The notes under the pieces are model-generated. The model was not told the origin of the DNA. It made no database searches and was given only the letters and a program-made list of their open reading frames with translations. This document shows, piece after piece, positions 24,572-35,294 of a stretch of 64,000 nt of DNA. Source of the DNA: Mycobacterium sp. (lineage in GTDB: Bacteria > Actinomycetota > Actinomycetes > Mycobacteriales > Mycobacteriaceae); assembly GCA_018882965.1 (NCBI GenBank), contig VEQY01000005.1, forward strand, positions 26,786 through 90,785, in the 5' to 3' direction. Position 1 is the first letter of the stretch, and each line of letters begins with the position of its first letter. The position numbers and the translations under genes were made by a program.

Positions 24572-26287
24572 GTGGCTGCCCGCCAGCTCTCCCTCAGCTC
24601 GTCCATCGCCAGCTGGCACGGCGACGAACGGACCGTCGGCTCGCCGCTCAACGAACCCGAGCTGCGCGCCATGCGGCGCACCAGGCTTTTCGGCGCCACC
24701 GGCACGGTGCTGATGGGCATCGGAGCCCTGGGCGCCGGCGCGCGGCCGGTGATCCAGGACCCCACCTTCGGCGTGCGGCTGCTCAACCTGCCCTCGCGCA
24801 TCCAGACCGTCTCACTGACGATGACCACGACCGGGGCGGTGATGATGGCTCTGGCCTGGCTGATGCTGGGCCGCTTCGCCCTCGGGCCGCGCCGGATGAC
24901 CCGCAGCCAGCTCGACCGGACGCTGCTGCTGTGGATGCTGCCGCTGCTGATCGCACCTCCGATGTACAGCAAGGACGTCTACTCCTACCTCGCACAGAGC
25001 GAGATCGCCCGTAACGGCCTGGACCCCTACCGGGTCGGGCCCGCACCCGGACTCGGCCTCGACCACGTGTTCACCTCCTCGGTGCCGAGCCTGTGGCGGG
25101 AGACACCCGCGCCCTACGGACCGCTGTTCCTGTGGATCGGCGAGGGCATCTCGGCCCTGACGGGACAGAACATCGTCGCCGCGGTGCTCTGCCACCGGGT
25201 CGTGGTGCTCGTCGGGGTCGGGCTGATCGTGTGGGCGGTGCCCCGCCTGGCCCGGCGCTGCGGGGTCGCCGAGGTGACCGCGCTGTGGCTGGGCGCGGCC
25301 AACCCGCTGCTGCTGATGCATCTGGTCGCCGGCATCCACAACGAGGCGCTGATGCTGGGTCTGATGCTCACCGGCACCGAGCTCGCGCTGCGCGGAATCG
25401 GCAGCGACCGGCCACTGCTGCCCCGGCCGCCGCGCTGGCCGCACACCCGGGCCCAATGGTCGGGGTGGATGCCCGCGGCCATGCTCATCGCCGGGACCGT
25501 GTTGATCGCGCTGTCCTCCCAGGTGAAGCTGCCCGGACTGCTGGCCTTGGGCTTCACCGCGATGGCGCTGGCCAACCGCTGGGGCGGAACGCTCAAGGCG
25601 TTCCTGTCGGCCGGCGCGCTGAGCGGGTCGGTGGCGCTGGCGGTGATGGCGCTGATCGGCTGGGCCAGCGGGCTGGGATTCGGCTGGCTGTTCACCCTGG
25701 GCACCGCCAACGTCGTGCGCAGTTGGATGTCGCCGCCGACGTTGCTGGCGCTGGGCACCGGTCAGGTGGGCATCCTGCTCGGGCTGGGCGACCACACCAC
25801 CGCGATGCTGTCGCTGACCCGCGCGATCGGCGTCGTGATCATCGCGATCACGGTGAGCTGGCTGCTGCTGGCGGTGCTGCGGGGCCGGCTGAACCCCGTC
25901 GGCGGTCTGGGCGTCGCGCTGGGGGCCACCGTGCTGCTGTTCCCGGTCGTGCAGCCCTGGTATCTGCTCTGGGCCATCATCCCGCTGGCGGCCTGGGCGA
26001 CCCGGCCCCGGTTCCGTATCGCGGTGATCGTGGTGAGCCTGGTCGTCGGCATCTTCGGGCCGACCGCCAACGGCGACCGCTTCGCACTTTTCCAGATCCT
26101 CGACGCCACCCTGGCCAGCACCGTGATCGTGCTGCTGCTGATCGCGCTGACCCTCAACCGGCTGCCGTGGCGTTACGTGCCCGGCACCGACGAGCGCTAC
26201 AGCGGGCAGCGACCGGACCCACAGCCGAGCGCGGCCGCGCCGGCGACGGCAGTACCCGCGCCGAACGCCTACGCGGAGTCCCCGTGA
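24572..26287 (+). CDS. mptB: alpha-(1->6)-mannopyranosyltransferase-like polyprenol-dependent GT (MptB-type, Rv1459c)
   Basis: 571 aa; multi-TM GT-C protein; APPMYSKDVYSYLAQSEIARNGLDPY; GTG start. Confidence 0.88.
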   Translation: MAARQLSLSSSIASWHGDERTVGSPLNEPELRAMRRTRLFGATGTVLMGIGALGAGARPVIQDPTFGVRLLNLPSRIQTVSLTMTTTGAVMMALAWLMLGRFALGPRRMTRSQLDRTLLLWMLPLLIAPPMYSKDVYSYLAQSEIARNGLDPYRVGPAPGLGLDHVFTSSVPSLWRETPAPYGPLFLWIGEGISALTGQNIVAAVLCHRVVVLVGVGLIVWAVPRLARRCGVAEVTALWLGAANPLLLMHLVAGIHNEALMLGLMLTGTELALRGIGSDRPLLPRPPRWPHTRAQWSGWMPAAMLIAGTVLIALSSQVKLPGLLALGFTAMALANRWGGTLKAFLSAGALSGSVALAVMALIGWASGLGFGWLFTLGTANVVRSWMSPPTLLALGTGQVGILLGLGDHTTAMLSLTRAIGVVIIAITVSWLLLAVLRGRLNPVGGLGVALGATVLLFPVVQPWYLLWAIIPLAAWATRPRFRIAVIVVSLVVGIFGPTANGDRFALFQILDATLASTVIVLLLIALTLNRLPWRYVPGTDERYSGQRPDPQPSAAAPATAVPAPNAYAESP

Positions 26288-27216
26288 CGGCCGACACGAC
26301 GCCCGCGGTGCGCCTGCGGGGGGTCAGCAAGACCTACGGCTCCACCGCGGCGGTGCGCGACCTCGACCTCGAGGTGCACCGGGCCGAGGTGTTCGCGCTG
26401 CTCGGACCCAACGGCGCCGGGAAGACCACGACCGTCGAGATGTGCGAGGGGTTCGTGCGACCCGACACCGGCACGATTGAGGTCCTGGGTCTTGATCCGC
26501 GTGCCGACAACGCCGCGCTGCGCGCCCGCATCGGGGTGATGCTGCAGGGCGGCGGCGGCTATCCCGCCGCGCGGGCGGCCGAACTGCTCAACCTGATCGC
26601 CGCCTACTCCGCCGATCCGCTGGATCCCGCCTGGCTGCTGGACACCCTCGGGCTGACCGATGCGGCCAAGACCACCTACCGCCGGCTCTCCGGCGGCCAG
26701 CAGCAGCGCCTGGCCCTGGCATGTGCCATCGTCGGCCGGCCTGAGCTGGTGTTCCTCGACGAGCCGACGGCGGGCATGGACGCCCACGCCCGGCTGGTGG
26801 TCTGGGAGCTCATCGGGGCGCTGCGCCGCGACGGCGTGACGGTCGTGTTGACCACCCACCAACTCCAGGAGGCCGAGGAACTCGCCGACCGGATCGTGAT
26901 CATCGACCGCGGTTCCCCGGTGGCCGCCGGCACGCCCGCGGAGCTGATGCGCAATGGCGCCGAAGACCAGCTGAGGTTCACCGCCGCCCCCCGGCTCGAT
27001 CTCGCGCTGCTGACCTCCGCGCTGCCGGAGGGCTACCGGGCCAGCGAGCGCGCGCCGGGCGAGTACCTGGTGGAAGGCAGGATCGACCCTCAGGTCCTGG
27101 CGACGGTGACCGCCTGGTGCGCCCGACTGAACATCATGGCCAATGACGTCCGTGTCGAGCAGCGCAGCCTCGAGGACGTCTTCCTCGACCTGACCGGCCG
27201 GGAGATGCGGCCGTGA
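26284..27216 (+). CDS. ABC transporter ATPase, drug/daunorubicin-type (Rv1458c)
   Basis: Starts GTG at 26284: MTADTTPAVRLRGVSKTYGSTAAVRDLDLEV; GPNGAGKTTTVEMCEGF, LSGGQQQRLALACAI, LDEPTAGMDAHAR. Confidence 0.93.
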   Translation: MTADTTPAVRLRGVSKTYGSTAAVRDLDLEVHRAEVFALLGPNGAGKTTTVEMCEGFVRPDTGTIEVLGLDPRADNAALRARIGVMLQGGGGYPAARAAELLNLIAAYSADPLDPAWLLDTLGLTDAAKTTYRRLSGGQQQRLALACAIVGRPELVFLDEPTAGMDAHARLVVWELIGALRRDGVTVVLTTHQLQEAEELADRIVIIDRGSPVAAGTPAELMRNGAEDQLRFTAAPRLDLALLTSALPEGYRASERAPGEYLVEGRIDPQVLATVTAWCARLNIMANDVRVEQRSLEDVFLDLTGREMRP

Positions 27217-28007
27217 CCGCGCTGTTCCCGGCCGGAACGTTCGCCCCCGATCCCCGGCCCAGCGGGGTGGCCAGGATGCTGGCCGCCCAGTACCGGCTGG
27301 ACGTCCGGCTGCTGCTGCGCAACGGCGAGCAGCTGTTGCTCACGATGTTCATTCCGGTAACCCTGCTGATCGGGCTCACGGTGCTGCCGCTGGGGTCCTT
27401 CGGCGAGCGGCGTGCCGACGTGTTCGTGCCCGCCATCATGGCGATCGCGATCACCTCGACCGCGTTCACCGGCCAGGCGATCGCGGTCGCCTTCGATCGC
27501 CGCTACGGCGCTCTCAAAAGGCTGGGCGCCACCGCCCTGCCGGTGTGGTGCATCATCGCCGGCAAGTCGCTCGCGGTGGTCAGTGTCGTTCTGCTGCAGA
27601 TGATTCTGCTCGGCGGGATCGGGTTCGCCCTGGGCTGGCGGCCTCATCCGGCCGGTCTGCTACTGGGGGGGTTGATCGTCGCGCTGGGCACCGTGGTGTT
27701 CGCCGCGATGGGACTGCTGCTCGGCGGCACCCTGCGCGCCGAGATCGTCCTTGCCCTGGCCAACCTGCTGTGGTTCGTCTTCGCCGGACTCGGCGCGCTC
27801 ACGCTGGAGACCGGCACGGGCCCCGGCACGATCACAGGCACACTGTCCTGGTTGGCGCGACTGACGCCGTCGGGCGCGCTGACCGAGGCCCTCTCCCAGG
27901 CCGTAGGTAGCGCCGGGCCCACTGTCGACTGGTCCGGCATCGTCGTGCTGGTCGTCTGGGGTAGCGCCTGCGCACTTGCCGCGCTGCGCTGGTTCCGTTT
28001 CTCCTGA
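27213..28007 (+). CDS. ABC-2 type transporter permease (Rv1457c)
   Basis: 264 aa, ~6 TM; overlaps ATPase stop. Confidence 0.9.
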   Translation: MTALFPAGTFAPDPRPSGVARMLAAQYRLDVRLLLRNGEQLLLTMFIPVTLLIGLTVLPLGSFGERRADVFVPAIMAIAITSTAFTGQAIAVAFDRRYGALKRLGATALPVWCIIAGKSLAVVSVVLLQMILLGGIGFALGWRPHPAGLLLGGLIVALGTVVFAAMGLLLGGTLRAEIVLALANLLWFVFAGLGALTLETGTGPGTITGTLSWLARLTPSGALTEALSQAVGSAGPTVDWSGIVVLVVWGSACALAALRWFRFS

Positions 28008-28022
28008 CCTACGATCGCTGGT

Positions 28023-28976
28023 GTGACCACCGTCGGGCTCTCCCAGTTGGTGGGTCGGCTCCCTGCCCCCAGCCTGCGCACCCAGCGCCTGGTCGCGGGC
28101 GCGGTCGTACTCACCCAGGCCGGGATCGCCGTCACCGGCGCGATCGTGCGGGTCACCGCTTCCGGGCTCGGCTGCCCCACCTGGCCGCAGTGTTTCCCGG
28201 GCAGCTTCGTCCCGGTACCGCACGCCGAGGTGCCGATCGTCCATCAGATCGTCGAGTTCGGTAACCGTCTGCTCACCTTCGCCGTCGTGATCACCGCGAT
28301 CCTCGCCGTCGTCACCGTGACCCGTGCCGGGCGCCGGCGCGAGGTCATCGTCTACGCCTGGCTGATGCCCGCCTCGACGGTGTTGCAGGCCGTGATCGGC
28401 GGCATCACGGTCCTGACCGGGCTGCTGTGGTGGACGGTCGCAATCCACCTGCTGGTGTCGATGGCGATGGTGTGGGTGGCGACGCTGCTGTACGTCAAGG
28501 TCGGTGAGCCCGACGACGGCACCGTGCGCTCAGTCGTCCCGAATCAATTGCGGCAGTTGACTTTTCTGTCGGCTCTCGCTTTATCGGCGACCCTGGTGAC
28601 CGGCACCATGGTCACCGGCGCGGGCCCACACGCCGGGGACAAGAGCCCGGACAGCCCGGTTCCGCGCCTGCAGATCGAGATCGTGACCCTGGCCCATGCG
28701 CACTCCACGCTGCTGATCGGTTACCTGAGCCTGCTCGTCGGCCTGGGCGCGGGGCTGCTGGCCGTCTCCGCTCCGCAGCCGGTCCGGCGGCGGCTGGCGG
28801 TGCTCATCGGCCTGGTCGTCGTGCAGGGTCTGATCGGCGCGGTGCAGTATCGCACCGGGGTGCCGGCCGCCCTGGTGGCCCTGCACGTCGCGGGCGCGGC
28901 GGCCTGCACGAGCGCGACCGCTGCGCTATGGGCGTCGACGCGACAGCGGACCGAGTCCCAGCCGCTCAAGGGCTGA
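28023..28976 (+). CDS. ctaA: heme A synthase CtaA (Rv1456c)
   Basis: 317 aa; TGAIVRVTASGLGCPTWPQCFPGSFVP, multi-TM. Confidence 0.94.
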   Translation: MTTVGLSQLVGRLPAPSLRTQRLVAGAVVLTQAGIAVTGAIVRVTASGLGCPTWPQCFPGSFVPVPHAEVPIVHQIVEFGNRLLTFAVVITAILAVVTVTRAGRRREVIVYAWLMPASTVLQAVIGGITVLTGLLWWTVAIHLLVSMAMVWVATLLYVKVGEPDDGTVRSVVPNQLRQLTFLSALALSATLVTGTMVTGAGPHAGDKSPDSPVPRLQIEIVTLAHAHSTLLIGYLSLLVGLGAGLLAVSAPQPVRRRLAVLIGLVVVQGLIGAVQYRTGVPAALVALHVAGAAACTSATAALWASTRQRTESQPLKG

Positions 28977-29864
28977 CTCCACCTCGATGGCGAATCGGCG
29001 CTGTTGCGCCGCGCGGCCGGCGGCGTCGAGCTGGAGCCAGCCGAGCGACGGTTCGATGAGCTCCAGCTCGAGCAGCACCGCCTCCCCCGCACCACCGATG
29101 AGGTCGACGCGCGCATAGAGCAGGTCGCTCACCGAGCAGCCCGCCCGCGCGCACGCCGCATCGAGAGCGGCATGTCCGAGGTCCCACAGTTCGAAGTCGG
29201 GTTCGGCCGGCGCGAGGGTCTCCCGCGCGAAGGTGCCCGATCCATCGAGCGCGGGCGCCGCGCCACGTGGCGGAAGGATCGGCCCCTTGGTGAAGGCGTG
29301 CGATTGGCGGCCGCCCAGGAACACCAGAGCCGTCTCGCCCTGCTCGACCCGCGGGTCGTAGGGCTGCACCAGCGCGGTCCGCCCGCTGAGCTGAAGCGCC
29401 TCCGCGTGCGCGCGGGCCGCGCCGGGTTCGCTGAAACGGTGGGTGTCGACCGACCCGGCCCCCACCGCCGGCTTCACCACGACCTCGCCGCGCGGCAGGC
29501 GGACCGCCGCACCCGGCGGGAAGAACCGCGAGGGCACGACGGGCACCCCGGCTTCGGCGAGGTCACGCAGATAGGACTTGTCGCTGTTCCAGGCCACCAC
29601 CGCCGGCGGGTTGAGCAAATGGCGCACCCGCCGGGACCAGTCCAGGAACTCCTCGCGACGCGAGGCGTAGTCCCAGGTCGCGCGCAGGATCACCAGATCG
29701 GCCCGCTCGGTCGCCGGGTCGTCCCAGGCCATCCACCGGGCGTGCAGCCCGCGGCGGCGCAGGGCGCCGGTCAGGCCGGCGTCGTCGCCGTCACCGTCGG
29801 GCAACTGCCCGCAGGACGCCAGCGCGATGCTCGGGTGAAATATGTCCGGCCGGGCCCTCTTCAT
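28926..29864 (-). CDS. ATP-grasp domain protein of unknown function
   Basis: MKRARPDIFHPSIALASCGQLPDGDGDDAGL...VVKPAVGAGSVDTHRF...YARVDLIGGAGEAVLLELELIEPSLGW; ATP-grasp ligase signature. Start uncertain. Confidence 0.8.
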   Translation of the reverse strand: MKRARPDIFHPSIALASCGQLPDGDGDDAGLTGALRRRGLHARWMAWDDPATERADLVILRATWDYASRREEFLDWSRRVRHLLNPPAVVAWNSDKSYLRDLAEAGVPVVPSRFFPPGAAVRLPRGEVVVKPAVGAGSVDTHRFSEPGAARAHAEALQLSGRTALVQPYDPRVEQGETALVFLGGRQSHAFTKGPILPPRGAAPALDGSGTFARETLAPAEPDFELWDLGHAALDAACARAGCSVSDLLYARVDLIGGAGEAVLLELELIEPSLGWLQLDAAGRAAQQRRFAIEVESALERLGLGPLSRRRP

Positions 29865-29912
29865 CGCCGATTCCGCTCCGCCGGTGGTGGCCACGGAGGC
29901 GATGATAGTGAG

Positions 29913-30896
29913 ATGCAGGCAGTCGAGGTCGCTCAGACCGGCGGACCGGAGGTGCTGCGCCCGGTCTCCAAACCCGTTCCCGCTCCCGCCGAGGGCGAGG
30001 TGCTGATCCGGGCCGACGCGATCGGCGTGAACTTCATCGACACGTACTTCCGCTCCGGGCTGTACCCGCGCGCGCTGCCCTTCGTGGTCGGCACCGAGGT
30101 GTGCGGCACGGTGGCCGCGATCGGCGACGGGGTGGAGGTCCTCGCCGAGGGCGACCGGGTCGTGACCGCGAGTGCCGTGGGCGCCTACGCCGACTACTGC
30201 ACCGCGCCCGCGGATTTCGTCGCCTACGTTCCCGACGTCGTCCCGTCCGACGCGATCGCCTCGGCTCTGCTGAAGGGCATGACGGCGCACTACCTGATCA
30301 CCTCGGTGTACCCGGTCGGGCCGGGGGACTTCGTGCTCGTCCACGCCGGCGCGGGCGGGGTGGGTTTGATCCTCACCCAGTGGGCCACCAGTCGGGGGGC
30401 GCGGGTGATCACCACGGCGTCGACACCGGGGAAGGCCGAGCTGTCCCGGCAGGCCGGCGCCGTCGAGGTGCTCGACTATCCCGACGATCCGGAGGACTTC
30501 GCCGCGCGGGTGCGCACGGTGACCGAGGGCAAGGGTGCGGCCGCGGTGTACGACGGCGTGGGCCGCTCGACCTTCGACGCCAGCCTGGCCAGCCTGGCGG
30601 TGCGCGGCACGCTCGCACTCTTCGGCGCCTCCAGCGGCCCGGTCCCCCCCGTCGACCCGCAGCGCCTCAACGCGGCCGGCTCGGTCTTCCTGACCCGCCC
30701 CAGCCTCACCCACTTCATCCGCACCCCGGACGAGTTCGCCTGGCGCGCTGGTGAACTGCTGGATGCGGTCGCCGACGGCTCGATCGTGATCACCGTGGGC
30801 GGCCACTACCCGCTGGCCGACGCCCGCCGGGCCCATGAGGACCTGCAGGCTCGCAGAACCACCGGTTCGATCGTGCTGCTGCCCGAGGGCGGCTAG
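29913..30896 (+). CDS. qor: NADPH:quinone oxidoreductase (zinc-independent MDR)
   Basis: 327 aa from [49 protein letters not shown]. Confidence 0.93.
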   Translation: MQAVEVAQTGGPEVLRPVSKPVPAPAEGEVLIRADAIGVNFIDTYFRSGLYPRALPFVVGTEVCGTVAAIGDGVEVLAEGDRVVTASAVGAYADYCTAPADFVAYVPDVVPSDAIASALLKGMTAHYLITSVYPVGPGDFVLVHAGAGGVGLILTQWATSRGARVITTASTPGKAELSRQAGAVEVLDYPDDPEDFAARVRTVTEGKGAAAVYDGVGRSTFDASLASLAVRGTLALFGASSGPVPPVDPQRLNAAGSVFLTRPSLTHFIRTPDEFAWRAGELLDAVADGSIVITVGGHYPLADARRAHEDLQARRTTGSIVLLPEGG

Positions 30897-31855
30897 CCGA
30901 GCGGCAGCCCCAGGACCCCGGGCAGCGCCGCGACCGAGTCGACGGCCAGCGCGAAGAACAGCGCCGAGAGGTAGTTGTTGGACTGCAGGAACAGCCGCAG
31001 CGGCTTGACCGTGTCGCCGCGGCGAACACCGGCTTGCAGGCGGTAGGCCTGGGCCAGGAACCACGTCCCGGCCAGCACCGCCACCACCGCGTAGAGCCAG
31101 CCGGTCGCCGGGATCAGCGCGAGGGTGGCGACCACGGTCAGCCAGGTGTAGACGACGATCTGCCGGGCGACCTGGCGTTCGGTGGCCACCACCGGAAGCA
31201 TCGGGATTCCGGCGGCGCGGTAGTCATCCTTGTAACGCATCGCCAGCGCCCAGGTGTGCGGCGGCGTCCAGAAGAAGATGACCGCGAACATCACCAGGGC
31301 CTGCCAGCCGATCGTCCCGGTGACCGCAGACCAGCCGATCATCACCGGCATGCAGCCGGCCGCACCACCCCACACCACGTTCTGTGGAGTGCGCCGCTTG
31401 AGCAGCAGGGTGTAGACCAGCACGTAGAAGGCGATGGTGGCGGCGGCCAGGTGAGCCGACAGCAAATTGGTGGTCCACCACAACCAGAAGAACGAGCCGA
31501 CCGACAGGGCGAGCCCGAACACCAGGGCGTGGCTGCGGGGAACGACCGCACGGGCCAGCGGACGTCCGGCGGTGCGCTTCATGACCTTGTCGATGTCGGC
31601 GTCGGCTACGCAGTTGAGCGTGTTGGCGCCCCCGGCGGCCAGCATCCCGCCGAACAGCGTGCTCAGAATGAGCACCAGATCGACGTGGCCCCGATCGGCC
31701 AGCAGCATGGCCGGGATGGTGGTGACCAGCAGCAGCTCGATGACCCGTGGCTTGGTCAGGGACAGGTAGCCCGCCAGGGTGCCGGAGAGCCGACCGGACC
31801 GGGTGCGCGTCGCGGGGGCGGCGTCGCTGCCGACGCTGCCTTCGCGAATGTTCAC
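30893..31855 (-). CDS. ctaB: protoheme IX farnesyltransferase
   Basis: 320 aa; [43 protein letters not shown]. Confidence 0.96.
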   Translation of the reverse strand: MNIREGSVGSDAAPATRTRSGRLSGTLAGYLSLTKPRVIELLLVTTIPAMLLADRGHVDLVLILSTLFGGMLAAGGANTLNCVADADIDKVMKRTAGRPLARAVVPRSHALVFGLALSVGSFFWLWWTTNLLSAHLAAATIAFYVLVYTLLLKRRTPQNVVWGGAAGCMPVMIGWSAVTGTIGWQALVMFAVIFFWTPPHTWALAMRYKDDYRAAGIPMLPVVATERQVARQIVVYTWLTVVATLALIPATGWLYAVVAVLAGTWFLAQAYRLQAGVRRGDTVKPLRLFLQSNNYLSALFFALAVDSVAALPGVLGLPLG

Positions 31856-32035
31856 CGGATTTTCTCCTCACGCGACAGACAGGAGCCGTCTCGAGTGCGA
31901 CCGTCTCTAGTACACAGGATGCTAGTCCGCCGTGCTTCCGATTCGGTACTGCAGGTCCGATTCCCGGCATTAGGGTGGGCAGCAGAGACCGGTACAGCCC
32001 GGTCAGCCTGCCGATTCGACGCCAGGAGTGAGTTC

Positions 32036-34126
32036 GTGACCACGCTCGAGGAAATCTCCACGCTGACCCGGCCGCATCACCCCGACGACTGGAGTGAACT
32101 GGATTCGCTGGCCGTCGACACGGTCCGGGTGCTGGCCGCCGACGCGGTGCAGAAGGTCGGCAACGGGCATCCCGGCACGGCGATGAGCCTGGCCCCGCTG
32201 GCCTACACCCTGTTCCAGCGGATCATGCGCCACGATCCCGGCGACACCGCCTGGCTGGGCCGCGACCGGTTCGTGCTGTCCTGCGGACACAGCAGCCTGA
32301 CCCTCTACCTACAGCTCTACCTGGGCGGCTTCGGCCTGGAACTGTCCGACATCGAGGCCCTGCGCACCTGGGGCTCGCTGACCCCGGGTCACCCGGAGTT
32401 CCACCACACCCGGGGTGTGGAGATCACCACCGGGCCGCTGGGCCAGGGTCTGGCCTCGGCGGTCGGGATGGCCATGGCGTCGCGCTACGAGCGCGGGCTG
32501 TTCGACCCCGACGCGCCCGCCGGCACCAGCCCGTTCGACCACTACATCTATGTCATCGCCTCCGACGGCGACATCGAGGAAGGCGTCACCAGCGAGGCGT
32601 CCTCCCTTGCCGGCACCCAGCAGCTGGGCAACCTGATCGTGATCTGGGACGACAACGAGATCTCCATCGAGCACGACACCCGCATCGCGCTGTCGGAGGA
32701 CACCGCCGCCCGCTACGCGGCCTACGGCTGGCACGTCCAGGTCGTGGAGGGCGGCGAGAACGTCATCGGCATCGAGGAGGCGGTGCGGGCCGCGCAGCAG
32801 GTGACCGACCGACCGTCGTTCATCGCGTTGCGCACGATCATCGGCTACCCGGCCCCGACCAAGATGAACACCGGCGGCGTGCACGGCTCCGCCCTCGGGG
32901 CCGACGAGGTCGCCGCGACCAAGAAGGTGCTCGGGTTCGATCCGGACAAGACCTTCGAGGTCCGCGACGAGGTCATCGCGCACACCCGCAAACTCCTCGA
33001 GCGTGGCGCCGAGGCGCACCGCGCGTGGCAGGACGGGTTCGACGCGTGGGCCCGGCGCGAACCGGAGCGCAAGGCCCTGCTGGACCGCCTGCTGGACGGC
33101 CGGTTGCCCGACGGCTGGGACGCCAACCTGCCGCACTGGGAGCCCGGCTCCAAGGCGCTGGCCACCCGGGCCGCCTCCGGGGAGGTGCTGTCGGCGATCG
33201 GGCCGACACTGCCCGAACTGTGGGGCGGCTCGGCAGACCTCGCCGGCAGCAACAACACCACGATGAAGGGCGTCAGATCCTTCGGCCCGCCGTCGATCTC
33301 GACCGAGGACTGGGACGCCACCTGGTACGGACGCACGTTGCACTTCGGAATCCGCGAGCACGCGATGGGCGCCATCCTGTCAGGCATCGTGCTGCACGGT
33401 CCGACCCGTGCCTACGGCGGTACCTTCCTTCAGTTCGCCGACTACATGCGGCCCGCGGTGCGCCTCGCGGCACTGATGGACATCGACCCGATCTACGTCT
33501 GGACCCACGATTCGATCGGCCTGGGCGAGGACGGCCCGACCCATCAGCCGATCGAACACCTGGCGGCGCTGCGGGCGATCCCGAACCTGTCGGTGGTCCG
33601 GCCGGCGGATCCGAACGAAACGGCTTTCGCCTGGCGCACCATCCTGTCGCGCGAGGCCACCAACGGCCCGGTCGGCCTGATCCTGACCCGTCAGGGCGTG
33701 CCCGTGCTCGAGGGCACCAGCCGCGAGGGCGTGACGCGGGGCGGATACGCGCTCGGCGGCACCGATCCGGCCGACGCCGACGTCATCATCATCGCGACCG
33801 GTTCTGAGGTCCAGTTGGCGGTCGCGGCGAGCGCGATTCTCGCCGAACGGGACATCCGCGCCGCCGTGGTCTCGATGCCCTGCGTCGAGTGGTTCGAGTC
33901 CCAGCCGCAGGAATACCGCGACAGCGTGCTGCCGCCCGACGTTCCCGCCCGGGTCGCGGTGGAAGCCGGGATCGCGCAGAGCTGGTACAAGTTCGTCGGC
34001 GATACCGGGGAGATCATCTCGATCGAGCACTACGGCGCCTCCGCCGACGACAAGACGCTTTTCCGCGAGTTCGGCTTCACCCCGGAGGCGGTCGTGGCGG
34101 CCGCGGAGCGAGCCATCGACAACTAG
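32036..34126 (+). CDS. tkt: transketolase
   Basis: 696 aa from GTG at 32036 ([59 protein letters not shown]...). Confidence 0.97.
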   Translation: MTTLEEISTLTRPHHPDDWSELDSLAVDTVRVLAADAVQKVGNGHPGTAMSLAPLAYTLFQRIMRHDPGDTAWLGRDRFVLSCGHSSLTLYLQLYLGGFGLELSDIEALRTWGSLTPGHPEFHHTRGVEITTGPLGQGLASAVGMAMASRYERGLFDPDAPAGTSPFDHYIYVIASDGDIEEGVTSEASSLAGTQQLGNLIVIWDDNEISIEHDTRIALSEDTAARYAAYGWHVQVVEGGENVIGIEEAVRAAQQVTDRPSFIALRTIIGYPAPTKMNTGGVHGSALGADEVAATKKVLGFDPDKTFEVRDEVIAHTRKLLERGAEAHRAWQDGFDAWARREPERKALLDRLLDGRLPDGWDANLPHWEPGSKALATRAASGEVLSAIGPTLPELWGGSADLAGSNNTTMKGVRSFGPPSISTEDWDATWYGRTLHFGIREHAMGAILSGIVLHGPTRAYGGTFLQFADYMRPAVRLAALMDIDPIYVWTHDSIGLGEDGPTHQPIEHLAALRAIPNLSVVRPADPNETAFAWRTILSREATNGPVGLILTRQGVPVLEGTSREGVTRGGYALGGTDPADADVIIIATGSEVQLAVAASAILAERDIRAAVVSMPCVEWFESQPQEYRDSVLPPDVPARVAVEAGIAQSWYKFVGDTGEIISIEHYGASADDKTLFREFGFTPEAVVAAAERAIDN

Positions 34127-34172
34127 CCCCGCCCAGTTCGAGCGTCTACCTCTCAACCGTCAGGAGAACACC

Positions 34173-35288
34173 ATGACCCAGAATCCCCACCTCGCGGCGC
34201 TCTCCGCGGCAGGCGTATCCGTCTGGCTCGACGACCTGTCGCGCGACCGGCTGCGCTCGGGCAACCTGCAGCAGCTCATCGACACCCGCAGCGTCGTCGG
34301 GGTCACCACCAACCCGTCCATCTTCCAGGCCGCGCTGTCCAAGGGCACCGCCTACGACGCCCAAGTCGCCGAACTTGCCGAACGCGGCGCCGATGTGGAT
34401 GCGACCATCCGTACCGTCACCACCGACGATGTCCGCGAAGCCTGCGACGTGCTGCGGCCGCAGTGGGAGGCCTCCGAGGGCATCGACGGCCGGGTCTCCA
34501 TCGAGGTCGACCCGCGCCTGGCTCACGACACCGACAAGACGATCCTGCAGGCCATCGAGTTGTGGAAGATCGTCGACCGGCCCAACCTGCTCATCAAGAT
34601 CCCGGCCACGCTGGCCGGCCTACCGGCCATCACCGCCGTCCTCGCCGAGGGAATCTCGGTCAACGTCACGCTGATCTTCTCGGTGGACCGCCACCGCGCC
34701 GTCATGGACGCCTATCTGGCCGGACTGGAAGCCGCCCGCCAGGCCGGTCACGATCTGTCCAAGATCCACTCGGTCGCATCGTTCTTCGTCTCCCGGGTGG
34801 ACACCGAGATCGACAAGCGTCTCGAGAAGATCGGCTCCGCCGAGGCACTGGAACTGCGCGGCCGTGCCGGGGTGGCCAACGCCCGCCTGGCCTACGCGGC
34901 CTACGAGGAGGTGTTCGGCGGCACACGATTCGCCGCGCTGGCCAAGGACGGGGCGCGGGTGCAGCGTCCGCTCTGGGCGTCCACCGGGGTGAAGAACCCC
35001 GACTACTCCGACACGCTCTACGTCACCGAACTGGTCGCCCGCAACACGGTCAACACGATGCCCGAAAAGACCCTCGAGGCAGTGGCCGACCACGGTGCCG
35101 TGACCGGGGACACCGTGACCGGCACGGCGGGCACCGCGCAGGGGGTGTTCGACGCGCTGACCGCGATCGGAGTCGACCTCGCCGACGTCTTCACCCTGCT
35201 CGAGGACGACGGCGTGGAGAAGTTCGAGAAGTCCTGGCAGGAGTTGCTCGATGCGACCCAGGACCAGCTCACCGCGGCCTCGAAGTGA
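34173..35288 (+). CDS. tal: transaldolase
   Basis: 371 aa; [34 protein letters not shown]. Confidence 0.97.
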   Translation: MTQNPHLAALSAAGVSVWLDDLSRDRLRSGNLQQLIDTRSVVGVTTNPSIFQAALSKGTAYDAQVAELAERGADVDATIRTVTTDDVREACDVLRPQWEASEGIDGRVSIEVDPRLAHDTDKTILQAIELWKIVDRPNLLIKIPATLAGLPAITAVLAEGISVNVTLIFSVDRHRAVMDAYLAGLEAARQAGHDLSKIHSVASFFVSRVDTEIDKRLEKIGSAEALELRGRAGVANARLAYAAYEEVFGGTRFAALAKDGARVQRPLWASTGVKNPDYSDTLYVTELVARNTVNTMPEKTLEAVADHGAVTGDTVTGTAGTAQGVFDALTAIGVDLADVFTLLEDDGVEKFEKSWQELLDATQDQLTAASK

Positions 35289-35294
35289 ATCCCG

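Noticed and set aside
28926-31064. 712-aa ORF as a large ATP-grasp fusion
   Set aside because: The upstream ~400 aa are antisense to qor; the ATP-grasp protein most plausibly begins near 29864.
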